Of a stretch of DNA of 64,000 bases, positions 43,673 to 51,339 are shown piece by piece. The notes under the pieces are model-generated. The model saw only the letters and a list, made by a program, of their open reading frames with translations, made no database searches and was not told where the DNA came from. The stretch is taken from assembly GCA_963582065.1 (NCBI GenBank), contig CAUZRQ010000019.1, positions 3,269 to 67,268 on the forward strand, given 5' to 3'. The translations under genes were made by a program, and so were the position numbers. The DNA is from UBA8437 sp963582065. GTDB taxonomy: Bacteria > Planctomycetota > Planctomycetia > Planctomycetales > Planctomycetaceae. Position 1 is the first letter of the stretch. Every line of letters begins with the position of its first letter.

Positions 43673-45358
43673 GTGAGTCAAGAACTTCTGTGGAACATGA
43701 TCTTCGGCCTGATTGGCGGCCTGGGTATTTTCCTGCTCGGCATGAAATACATGTCCGAGGGGATGCAGGCCGTGGCCGGTACTGGCTTGCGACGCATGAT
43801 TAGCATGGCCACGAACAACCGGGTCCTGGCTGCCATTGTGGGCCTGGCTGTAACCTGCCTGGTCCAGTCCAGTTCGATCACCACGGTCATGGTGGTTGGG
43901 TTTGTAAACAGTGGCTTGATGACATTGATGCAGGCGATCGGTGTGATCATGGGTTCCAATATCGGGACGACGATCACCGGCTGGATTCTCGTTCTCAAGA
44001 TTGGCGTATACGGACTGCCGATCCTTGGCTTGGCAGCGTTTGCTTACTTATTCTCCAAGGGCGATCGTGTGCGTTATATCGCAATGGCCGTCATGGGCAT
44101 TGGGATGGTGTTCTTCGGGCTGGAGTTGATGAAGGATGCCTGTGCGCATATCAAGGATTTGCCCGCTTTTGAAGCATGGTTTGGTCGCTTTAGCGCCGAC
44201 ACGGTTCTTGGCATGATGCAGTGCATGCTGGCCGGATGCATCCTGACCGTCATGGTCCAGTCTTCCTCTGCCACGCTGGGAATCACGATCGCGCTGGCGC
44301 TCACCGGCGTCATTAATTATCCAACTGCCGCCGCACTGGTTCTGGGTGAGAACATTGGCACGACGATAACTGCGTTACTCGCATCCATCGGAGCGAACAC
44401 CAATGCACGCCGCGCTGCATACTTTCACGGGTTGTTCAACGTGATTGGTGTCTGCTGGATTAGCATCATCTTCTTTCAATATGTGAAATTCGTTCCCTGG
44501 GTGATCGGTGTCGACGTGACTCAGGCGGTCATCGACGTAGAAGGCGTCAAGACTTTTCCAGAGATCACTGCAGCCATTGCGGCAACGCATTCGATTTTCA
44601 ACATCGCCAATACGCTGCTGTTCCTGCCGATTGCCCATGTGATTGCACGCGTGCTTACACGAATCGTGCCGGAACGAGGGGTCAGGGAAAAACATCGCCT
44701 GACCAACCTCGACGTGCGCATGCTCGAGACACCGGTGGTTGGCATCGAACAATCGCGTGTGGAAGTGCTGCGAATGGCAGATGGCTGCCAGAAAATGATG
44801 GACTGGTTGAAGACGTCAATCGACGAAGATGATCCCGATCCGAAACGCGTGAAACATCTGTTTCAGCTGGAAGAGGATCTCGACACCATGCAGAACGAAT
44901 TTGTCACCTTCATGACGAATCTACTGTCCGGCAACGTGCCACACCGGGTGATTGAAGAGGGGCGTCAACAATTGCGGATGGCTGACGAATACGAGTCCAT
45001 TAGCGATTGCCTTGCCAGCATCCAGAAATTCCAACTCAAGTTAGGAGAGCAGGGGTTTCATTTCGACGAGAAGCAACGAGCGGAACTCGGCTCGCTGCAC
45101 GATTCGGTTGCCCAGTACCTGGATCTTGTTTTCAACACCTACGAAGAGCGGAAAACGGAACTCACTCCCAGCGCCGCTTCGTTGGCAAAGGAGATCACCA
45201 GGCATGTCAAGGAACTTCGCAACAATCACATCAGTGATCTGAGCCGAAGCAGGATAGAGCCGTTCGTGAATCTCGCGTTTACGTCATCACTCGCCGCTTA
45301 TCGTGCTGTGCGAGATCATGGAGTCAATATCATGGAAGCGATGACCGAGGAGATCTAG
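43673..45358 (+). CDS. Na/Pi cotransporter family protein with C-terminal PhoU-like domain
   Basis: This is a 561-residue protein. The membrane half has two QSSS signature repeats of the Na/Pi family (CLVQSSSITTVMVVG and VMVQSSSATLGITIA), each followed by a G-x-N-I-G-T-T motif (MGSNIGTTITG, LGENIGTTITALL). The C-terminal ~180 residues form a PhoU-like helical bundle (LRMADGCQKMMDWLKT...). The GTG at 43673 is chosen because GGAG lies 5 bases upstream; a GTG at 43667 would overlap that site. Third codon positions are visibly more A/T-rich than in neighbouring genes, which suggests transfer. It lies between DUF47 and PiT remnants. Confidence 0.9.
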   Translation: MSQELLWNMIFGLIGGLGIFLLGMKYMSEGMQAVAGTGLRRMISMATNNRVLAAIVGLAVTCLVQSSSITTVMVVGFVNSGLMTLMQAIGVIMGSNIGTTITGWILVLKIGVYGLPILGLAAFAYLFSKGDRVRYIAMAVMGIGMVFFGLELMKDACAHIKDLPAFEAWFGRFSADTVLGMMQCMLAGCILTVMVQSSSATLGITIALALTGVINYPTAAALVLGENIGTTITALLASIGANTNARRAAYFHGLFNVIGVCWISIIFFQYVKFVPWVIGVDVTQAVIDVEGVKTFPEITAAIAATHSIFNIANTLLFLPIAHVIARVLTRIVPERGVREKHRLTNLDVRMLETPVVGIEQSRVEVLRMADGCQKMMDWLKTSIDEDDPDPKRVKHLFQLEEDLDTMQNEFVTFMTNLLSGNVPHRVIEEGRQQLRMADEYESISDCLASIQKFQLKLGEQGFHFDEKQRAELGSLHDSVAQYLDLVFNTYEERKTELTPSAASLAKEITRHVKELRNNHISDLSRSRIEPFVNLAFTSSLAAYRAVRDHGVNIMEAMTEEI

Positions 45359-45400
45359 GTACGCTGGCGCGCCTGTTTCTTGATCTCCTTCGATTGCTGG

Positions 45401-45490
45401 TCAGACCAGTACTTCCTTGACCACGTGCGATTCATCGGGACCGGTCAGTCGCTGGTCCAGTCCCTGGTAGACGTAAGCGAGATGCTCGCC
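45401..45490 (-). pseudogene. Possible C-terminal fragment of an unidentified minus-strand gene
   Basis: On the minus strand, bases 45490-45401 read RGEHLAYVYQGLDQRLTGPD then ESHVVKEVLV and a TGA. Third codon positions are mostly G/C, as in real genes here, and the peptide has natural composition. Just upstream of it on this strand the sequence is antisense to the PiT remnant, so no start exists. It may be a scar fragment left by rearrangement. I do not recognise the family. Chance open frame in GC-rich DNA is the alternative. Confidence 0.25.
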
Positions 45491-46139
45491 TCGCGATCGG
45501 CATGTCCTGCTCTCTACCGGCCGCTGCGATCTGGCTGCACATGGCCAGTTCCTTCGGGATGCCCGTCTCGACCACCCACTCGATTGTCGGGGCCGTCGCC
45601 GGTTTCGGCGTGGTGGCATTCGGAGTGGGCGCGATCGACTGGTCGACGATGGGACAAATCGTCGCCAGTTGGTTCCTATCTCCGGTCCTCGGTGGCCTGA
45701 TCGCGTTCGTGCTCTTCAAGTTGATCTTGGCCCTGATCCTCGGACGCCATGCCGCGATCCGCCATGCCCCGTTTTAGTTTTCGTTGTCGGTTTCGTGATG
45801 TCACTCTCGATCCTCTGGAAGGGGCTCAAGCACTTGCTCAAGGAGCAGCAGGACATGCTGCCCGGGTGGACGACCGTCGGTGAGAAGATCACGCAGTTGA
45901 CTCCGTCACTGGGCATCGCCGCCAACACCGCCGCCACCATCGTCGTGCTGGCCTGCAGTCGGATGGGCCTGCCGGTCTCTACCACTCACACCCTCGTCGG
46001 TGCGATCCTGGGCGTCGGCCTGGCCAGCGTCGATCGCTCGGTGACCCGCGACATCTTCGGCGGATGGTTGATCACCGTCCCGATAGCCGCCATCATGTCG
46101 GCCGTGCTCTACATGATCGCGATTGCCGTGCTCGGCTAG
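45490..46139 (+). pseudogene. Remnant of a PiT-family inorganic phosphate permease
   Basis: Two adjacent frames together give the C-terminal half of a PiT permease. The first, 45490-45777, has IWLHMASSFGMPVSTTHSIVG and ends in a stop at about 45777. The second, from about 45772 to 46139, has VFVVGFVMSLSILWKGLKHL, then MGLPVSTTHTLVGAILGVGL and ends AIAVLG. They join by a one-base shift near 45770. The repeated PVSTTH motif is the PiT signature. The N-terminal half (with the NDVANS-type motif) is missing and replaced by unrelated sequence. It is therefore truncated and frameshifted. Confidence 0.75.
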
Positions 46140-46200
46140 ACCGGGTGTGTCGATCGGGGTGTGGAAACACGCATCGATCCAGACAGGCTCAGCCTTCGCC

Positions 46201-47325
46201 ATGCAAGATCCTCGCATCGATACGCTCGCGCGGACACTCCTGGACCACAGCTGCCAGGTGAAGGCCGGTGACAAGATCCTTGTCGAGGCATTCGATCTAC
46301 CTGACCCGGCCCTGGTGTGTGCCCTGGTGGAAGGCGCCGCGGCACGCAAGGCGATCGCGGTGGTCAGTTGGAAGAGCAACACGATTCTGCGCAGTCTCTA
46401 CCGCACCGGGACCCCCGAGAGCCTCGGCCTGTGCGGCGAACTGGAACGACACCAGATGGAGCAGATGGACTGCTACATCGGTATCCGTGGGGCCGCCAAC
46501 AGCAACGGTTTTGCCGACGTGCCCGGCGACCAGATGGACCTCTACCAGGCCCACTGGTGGCACCCGGTTCACAGCGAGGTCCGCGTCCCCGACACCCGCT
46601 GGGTCGTACTCCGCTACCCAACTCCCTCGATGGCTCAATCGGCCCACATGAGCACCGCGGGGTTCGAAGACTTCTACTTCGAAGTCTGCACCGCCGATTA
46701 CGCCAAGATGGCCGAGGATCTCAAGCCGCTGAAAGCCCGCATGGAAGCGGCCCAAGCAGTCCACATCACCGCGCCGGCCACCGACCTCACGTTCTCGATC
46801 GCCGATATCCCGGTGATCCCCTGCTCGGGCGGCCGGAACATTCCCGACGGCGAGTGTTTCACCGCGCCGGTACGCGACAGCATCAACGGCAGCATCCGTT
46901 ACAACACGCAGTCGCTGTACCAGGGCACCATCTTCGACGGGATCGGATTCACCTTCGAGAACGGAAAGATCGTCGAGGCCGACTGCGGCGGCGAAACCGA
47001 ACGGCTCAATGAGATCCTCGATGCCGACCAGGGGGCCCGCTACATCGGCGAGTGGTCGCTGGGAACCAACAACCGTGTCAAGCACCCCATGCTCGATACG
47101 CTCTTCGACGAGAAGATCGGTGGTTCGTTTCACCTGACACCGGGGCAGGCCTACGACGAGGCTGACAACGGGAACCGCAGCCGCATCCACTGGGACCTGG
47201 TACTGATTCAGACTCCCGAGTACGGCGGTGGCGAAATCGCCTTCGACGGCGAGGTGATCCGGCGAGACGGCCGGTTCCTGCCCGACGACCTGCAGGGTCT
47301 CAACGAGGGCCTCGACTCCGCCTAG
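46201..47325 (+). CDS. M29-family aminopeptidase
   Basis: This 374-residue protein has the M29 (AmpS/AmpT thermophilic aminopeptidase) metal-binding blocks: GGRNIPDGECFTAPV (Glu ligand), YIGEWSLGTNNRV (Glu ligand), LFDEKIGGSFHLTPGQAYDE (His and Tyr) and SRIHWDLVLI (His-x-Asp). It would release N-terminal residues from peptides in the cytoplasm. The ATG at 46201 gives MQDPRIDTLARTLL, the normal family start; the open frame to 46123 crosses into PiT remnant sequence. Its stop overlaps the convergent acyl-CoA dehydrogenase-like gene by the bases CTAG. Confidence 0.87.
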   Translation: MQDPRIDTLARTLLDHSCQVKAGDKILVEAFDLPDPALVCALVEGAAARKAIAVVSWKSNTILRSLYRTGTPESLGLCGELERHQMEQMDCYIGIRGAANSNGFADVPGDQMDLYQAHWWHPVHSEVRVPDTRWVVLRYPTPSMAQSAHMSTAGFEDFYFEVCTADYAKMAEDLKPLKARMEAAQAVHITAPATDLTFSIADIPVIPCSGGRNIPDGECFTAPVRDSINGSIRYNTQSLYQGTIFDGIGFTFENGKIVEADCGGETERLNEILDADQGARYIGEWSLGTNNRVKHPMLDTLFDEKIGGSFHLTPGQAYDEADNGNRSRIHWDLVLIQTPEYGGGEIAFDGEVIRRDGRFLPDDLQGLNEGLDSA

Positions 47326-48419
47326 CAGGACGGGCCGTCCGACACTCCGGCGAATTCCCTCAGGTTGGCCTCGATCACCGCCTGCGGGCAGCTCCAGACC
47401 AGGAAGAACATCGACTCGCGGACGGCCCGTGAGGCCGGGTGCGAGGCGGTGAAGCCCGCCCCCTTGCTTGCAGCCAAGTACGCCTGCGCCGCTCGCAGGG
47501 CCAGAGAATTGCTCCGACGACGCAGTGACTCGTTGGTCAACTCGGGAGCCTGGCTGTCGGCAGAATCTTCCGCAGCAGCCAGCAGGTCGCCCACCACCTG
47601 ATCGCGTTCGACGGACAGCGGATCGACGATCTCTCGGAGTTCGGGCCGCTTCAGGGCCTCGCCGGTCAACCGATCGAGGCTGGCGGAAGCGGCACCCAGG
47701 GCCAGGGCCGACGTGCCCAGCGACCCGGTCCCGCCGCGACCGCCACTCTGCATGACGCCATCGACCGGTCCGGCGACCAGCATCGAGCTGTCGACCGACA
47801 CACCGTCGAGCCGGATCGACGCCGTGCGGGACGAATCGAGAGCCAGCAGGTCCTGCGCGGGCATCACGGTGATCCCCTCGCTGTCCATCGGCACGGCCAC
47901 CAGCACCTGGGTCCCGTCATCGCAGCTGCCCCCGGTCAGCACCCAGTCGGCCTGGCTGGCGCCGGTGACCCAGGGGACGGTTCCTTCGAGCTCCAGGCGG
48001 GGCCCCTCGATCGACACACTCACAGACGGTTTCGAGAGGTGTTGTCCTGATGTGGTCAGGTGCGAAATTCCCACGGTGGCAAACCGGCCGGCCCCGACCA
48101 ACTGCGGCAGCAGTTCGGCCTTCAACGACTCGTTCTCCGACAGAGCGAATCTCTGGCACGCCGCGTTCCGCTGTGTCAGCACAAACGTAGTCGGCAGGCA
48201 CTCTCGAGCCAACTGCAGGTACCCCTCGACCAGTTGGCCGCCCGTGAATTCGCTGCCCCCATACTCTCGGGGCACCACCCACCCCAGCACACCGGCTTCA
48301 CCGAGCACTTCGAGGCTCTCGGACGGCCAATTGCTGGCATCATCCAGCGAGGCCGAGTTCTCCCGCAACATCCGCAGCGGTTCCTCGAACGATCGATCCG
48401 GTTCAGGCCAGGTCGACAT
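47322..48419 (-). CDS. Acyl-CoA dehydrogenase-family flavoprotein-like
   Basis: This 365-residue protein has the ACAD layout. The N-terminal helical domain includes LGEAGVLGWVVPREYGGS, the middle beta domain FATVGISHLTTSG...GTVPWVTGASQADWVL, and the C-terminal helical domain ALGAASASLDRL...RAAQAYLAASKGAGF. The canonical catalytic Glu near the C-terminus cannot be placed with confidence, so dehydrogenase chemistry is uncertain. The ATG at 48419 is preferred over a TTG at 48425, which would overlap the TPR gene stop (48422). Confidence 0.75.
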   Translation of the reverse strand: MSTWPEPDRSFEEPLRMLRENSASLDDASNWPSESLEVLGEAGVLGWVVPREYGGSEFTGGQLVEGYLQLARECLPTTFVLTQRNAACQRFALSENESLKAELLPQLVGAGRFATVGISHLTTSGQHLSKPSVSVSIEGPRLELEGTVPWVTGASQADWVLTGGSCDDGTQVLVAVPMDSEGITVMPAQDLLALDSSRTASIRLDGVSVDSSMLVAGPVDGVMQSGGRGGTGSLGTSALALGAASASLDRLTGEALKRPELREIVDPLSVERDQVVGDLLAAAEDSADSQAPELTNESLRRRSNSLALRAAQAYLAASKGAGFTASHPASRAVRESMFFLVWSCPQAVIEANLREFAGVSDGPSC

Positions 48420-48421
48420 CG

Positions 48422-48727
48422 TCAAAGTGACTCCATGAACTCGGTCATTTCTCCTTCGGCGTGAGAGTCACCGACACGTCGAGCCACCGCGACCCCCTCG
48501 ATCAACACGTCCCGAGCTTCCTGTTCTCGTCCCTCCCCGGCCAGCAACTGGCCCCGCTGGAACCATGCCGGAACGTAATCCGCGTGTTCCTCGACGAGCA
48601 CCGCCAGCCGGTCAATCGCCTCGCCCGGATTTCCCTCCGAGGCGCACGCCATCGCCACGGCGTAGGCGAGAAAGACGTCGGTTGGATCGGCTGCGAGCAG
48701 TTGCTCGAGTTGTTCTCGACTGGGCAT
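48422..48727 (-). CDS. Small TPR-repeat protein
   Basis: This 101-residue protein has about two tetratricopeptide-like repeats: DVFLAYAVAMACASEGNPGEAIDRL and then YVPAWFQRGQLLAGEGREQEA, with the W/L/G/Y/A/P pattern. TPR proteins bind protein partners. It starts at ATG 48727 (MPSREQLEQLLAADPTD) and ends just before the acyl-CoA dehydrogenase-like start, so the two form an operon. The longer open frame to 48868 is not supported. Function is unknown. Confidence 0.7.
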   Translation of the reverse strand: MPSREQLEQLLAADPTDVFLAYAVAMACASEGNPGEAIDRLAVLVEEHADYVPAWFQRGQLLAGEGREQEARDVLIEGVAVARRVGDSHAEGEMTEFMESL

Positions 48728-48767
48728 TCGGACTGGTCCGATGGTACAGGTTGTCCGGTTGCACCAC

Positions 48768-48879
48768 CTGTCCGTTTGTAACGACCGGACAGTCGCTACA
48801 GGCGGTTGATCGGTCCGGGGACTCCCCGTGGGCGTAGCCGTTATGCGTAATCTCCCCGGGGATTTCAAGCGCCCCGGAC
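48768..48879. repeat. Cluster of inverted repeats in the htrA upstream region
   Basis: In the 269-base gap 48728-48996: CTGTCCG (48768-48774) pairs with CGGACAG (48786-48792), 11-base loop. GTCCGGGG (48813-48820) pairs with CCCCGGAC (48872-48879). Inside it lie GGGGACTCCCC and AATCTCCCCGGGGATTT. Together these could fold as a branched RNA of about 70 nt upstream of the protease gene, or mark a regulatory region or terminator pair. No T-run follows. I do not recognise a known riboswitch. Confidence 0.4.
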
Positions 48880-48996
48880 AAGGTGCCGATCATCTTTATT
48901 GCGGAGAACTGATGGAGCGACATATTCCGCGGGCCCAAGGATGGCTGGCCACGTCCCAGAGACCACCCCCGCCGTCCAACTCCTGCAGTTGCTCCG

Positions 48997-50322
48997 ATGA
49001 AAATGCCTCCGAAGAACTTCCGGGCCCTGGCCACCCTGGCCGTGTTCTGTTTGTTGACTCCCTGCCTCGAAGCGGGTTCCCTGCGTGAGTCCCCGGCCGT
49101 CCGAGCGGTCCGGCGGATCGCTCCCTCGGTGGTCAGCATCAGCAGCGAAAAGACCGTCCCCACCGAGAACGTGCTCTACTCGAAACGTCCGAACCACAAG
49201 GTCAGTGGAATGGGCACCGGCGTGGTCGTCGACCGTCGTGGCTACATCGTCACCAACTACCACGTCGTCTCCGGAGTCGACTGGCTGCGGATCACGCTCT
49301 CCGACGGCAGCATCCACGAGGCCAGGGTTGTCTCGTTTGACCGCAAGAAGGACCTGGCGATCATCAAGATCGACGTCAAACACCCACTGCCCGAGATGCC
49401 GCTGGGAACCTCCAGCGACCTGATGCTGGCCGAGACCGTTTTCGCCGTGGGCAACGCCTACGGCTACAAGGACACCGTCACCCGCGGCATCATCAGCGCG
49501 CTGCATCGCGAAGTGGAGGTGAACGAGAAACAGACCTATCACAACCTGATCCAGACCGACGCCAGCATCAACCCCGGAAACAGCGGCGGGCCACTGATCA
49601 ACATCCTCGGCGACGTGGTGGGAATCAACGTGGCGATCCGGGCCGGAGCGCAGCGAATCGGTTTCGCGATCCCCATCGACGACGCACGTCGTGTGATCGC
49701 CAAGTTGATCGCCGTCGACCGCCTCAACGGCACCTGGCACGGGATCGAAACACAAGACGAAAAGAAGAAGGGCTCTCGGCCGCGTTTGCTGGTGACCGGT
49801 GCGATCGCCAACAGCCCGGCCGCCTCGGCCGGTCTGAAAACCGGTGACATCATCCTTCGATCCGACAAGCACGCCGTCATTGATGCCGTCGATTTCGAAC
49901 GATCACTGCTGGATTGCAAGGCCGGCAGCCCGATCATGTTGACGATCAACCGGGCCGGCAAGCAGATGACGGTGAAGCTGGTGTTGGGAGACTCGGACAA
50001 GATCTGGCGGGCCTTCGGCATGCGGCTGCAGGTGATCAAGAGCCACGAACTGCAGCAGCGGCACGGCAACGAAGTGCTCGAGCACTACGAAGGTGGACTG
50101 CGGGTCACCAACATTCGCAAGGATGGCCTGGCCTATTCAAACGGCATTCGCCAGGGCGATGACCTGGTCGGGCTGCACGAGTGGGCGATGACCAACCGGG
50201 AAAACGTCGACTGGGTGCTGGACCATCATAAACTCCGCGAGTTCAGCCCGGTGAAGTTCTGGGTGTTGCGAGAGGGCAAGACGCTTTTCGGGCACCTGCC
50301 GGTCTCATCGGACGCCCGCTGA
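48997..50322 (+). CDS. HtrA/DegP-like trypsin-family serine protease with PDZ domains
   Basis: This is a 441-residue exported protease. The N-terminus has a signal peptide (RALATLAVFCLLTPCLEAGS). The catalytic triad is visible: His in VTNYHVVSG, Asp in DRKKDLAIIKI, Ser in NPGNSGGPLIN. PDZ1 covers ~residues 250-325 (AAGLKTGDIILRSDK-type, SAGLKTGDIIL) and PDZ2 ~365-430 (GLAYSNGIRQGDDLVGL). It would act on misfolded or envelope proteins in the periplasm. The upstream region contains a cluster of inverted repeats. Family length is about 400-480. Confidence 0.92.
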   Translation: MKMPPKNFRALATLAVFCLLTPCLEAGSLRESPAVRAVRRIAPSVVSISSEKTVPTENVLYSKRPNHKVSGMGTGVVVDRRGYIVTNYHVVSGVDWLRITLSDGSIHEARVVSFDRKKDLAIIKIDVKHPLPEMPLGTSSDLMLAETVFAVGNAYGYKDTVTRGIISALHREVEVNEKQTYHNLIQTDASINPGNSGGPLINILGDVVGINVAIRAGAQRIGFAIPIDDARRVIAKLIAVDRLNGTWHGIETQDEKKKGSRPRLLVTGAIANSPAASAGLKTGDIILRSDKHAVIDAVDFERSLLDCKAGSPIMLTINRAGKQMTVKLVLGDSDKIWRAFGMRLQVIKSHELQQRHGNEVLEHYEGGLRVTNIRKDGLAYSNGIRQGDDLVGLHEWAMTNRENVDWVLDHHKLREFSPVKFWVLREGKTLFGHLPVSSDAR

Positions 50323-50373
50323 ACGAATCGGGACGATAGAATCGACGAGGTCCGGATTCCCTGGAACCCCGCC

Positions 50374-51339
50374 GTGTCCGTCCCCCCGCCTTCCCCAGCC
50401 TCTCGGCCGCCCGCGCGTCCCGGCGGTGAGTTTGCCTTGATCGACTGGATCCGTCGCCAGGCCGGTCCGCACCCGAGACTGGAAATCGGCATCGGTGACG
50501 ATGCGGCGTCGGTGTCTTGGCCCGGCGCGGATTCGGCACTGGTTGCCGTCGACATGCTGGTCGAAGGCGTGCATTTCACCTGTCCGGAAGCGACACCTGA
50601 ACAGATCGGCCGCAAGGCGCTGGCCGTCAATCTCAGCGATATCGCCGCCATGGCCGGACGACCGATCGCCGCGGTCATTTCGGTCGCCCTGCCTCGAACC
50701 TGGAACGGGGAACCGGCACAACGACTTCACTCCGGCCTCACCGAATTGGCCAGGCAGACCGGGGTGGCATTGGCCGGAGGCGACACCACCAGCACCGACG
50801 GCCCGCTTGTGATCAGTGTGACGGTGATCGGCGAATCGCCCCCCGGCGGCCCGGTGCTCCGCAGCGGTGCCCAGCCAGGCGACCGGGTGCTGGTCACCGG
50901 CCGTCTCGGCGGCAGCCTCGACGGGCACCACCTGGATTTCACACCACGGCTGGCCGAAGCCGCCGCGCTGCTCGAATCGGGAGGCCTGCACGCCATGATC
51001 GACATCAGCGATGGACTGGCCACCGATCTGCATCACGTGCTGCACGCCAGCGGTGTGGGGGCCCGACTGAATGCCGCCGACATCCCGCTCAACGAATTCG
51101 CAGAACGCGGACGCGACGGACGGACGCGACTGGCTCACGCGATCGCCGATGGCGAGGATTTCGAACTGCTGTCCGCCGTCTCACCCGGGATCGCAGCACG
51201 ACTGGTCGCCGATCCACCGTTCGAGACAGCTCTGACCGACATCGGTGAGATCATCGAGGGGAGCGACGTCGACATGCTGATGCCGGACGGACGGATCGTA
51301 CCGCTGCCACCGCTGGGGTACGAGCACGAGGTCGGCTAG
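50374..51339 (+). CDS. thiL: Thiamine-monophosphate kinase
   Basis: This 321-residue protein of the ThiL/PurM superfamily has EIGIGDDAASVSWPG (ATP/Mg loop), VDMLVEGVHFT, RKALAVNLSDIAAMAGRP, LAGGDTTSTDGPLVIS and MIDISDGLATDLHHVL, all in ThiL order. It phosphorylates thiamine monophosphate to the diphosphate cofactor. It is not SelD: there is no Cys/Sec-containing N-terminal loop of that family. The GTG at 50374 is the start. Its stop shares CTAG with the convergent rpoN stop. Confidence 0.92.
   Translation: MSVPPPSPASRPPARPGGEFALIDWIRRQAGPHPRLEIGIGDDAASVSWPGADSALVAVDMLVEGVHFTCPEATPEQIGRKALAVNLSDIAAMAGRPIAAVISVALPRTWNGEPAQRLHSGLTELARQTGVALAGGDTTSTDGPLVISVTVIGESPPGGPVLRSGAQPGDRVLVTGRLGGSLDGHHLDFTPRLAEAAALLESGGLHAMIDISDGLATDLHHVLHASGVGARLNAADIPLNEFAERGRDGRTRLAHAIADGEDFELLSAVSPGIAARLVADPPFETALTDIGEIIEGSDVDMLMPDGRIVPLPPLGYEHEVG

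Noticed and set aside
50374..51339. Possible SelD (selenophosphate synthetase), which would have supported selenocysteine use
   Set aside because: The order and content of motifs are those of ThiL, and the Cys/Sec-bearing N-terminal loop of SelD is absent.
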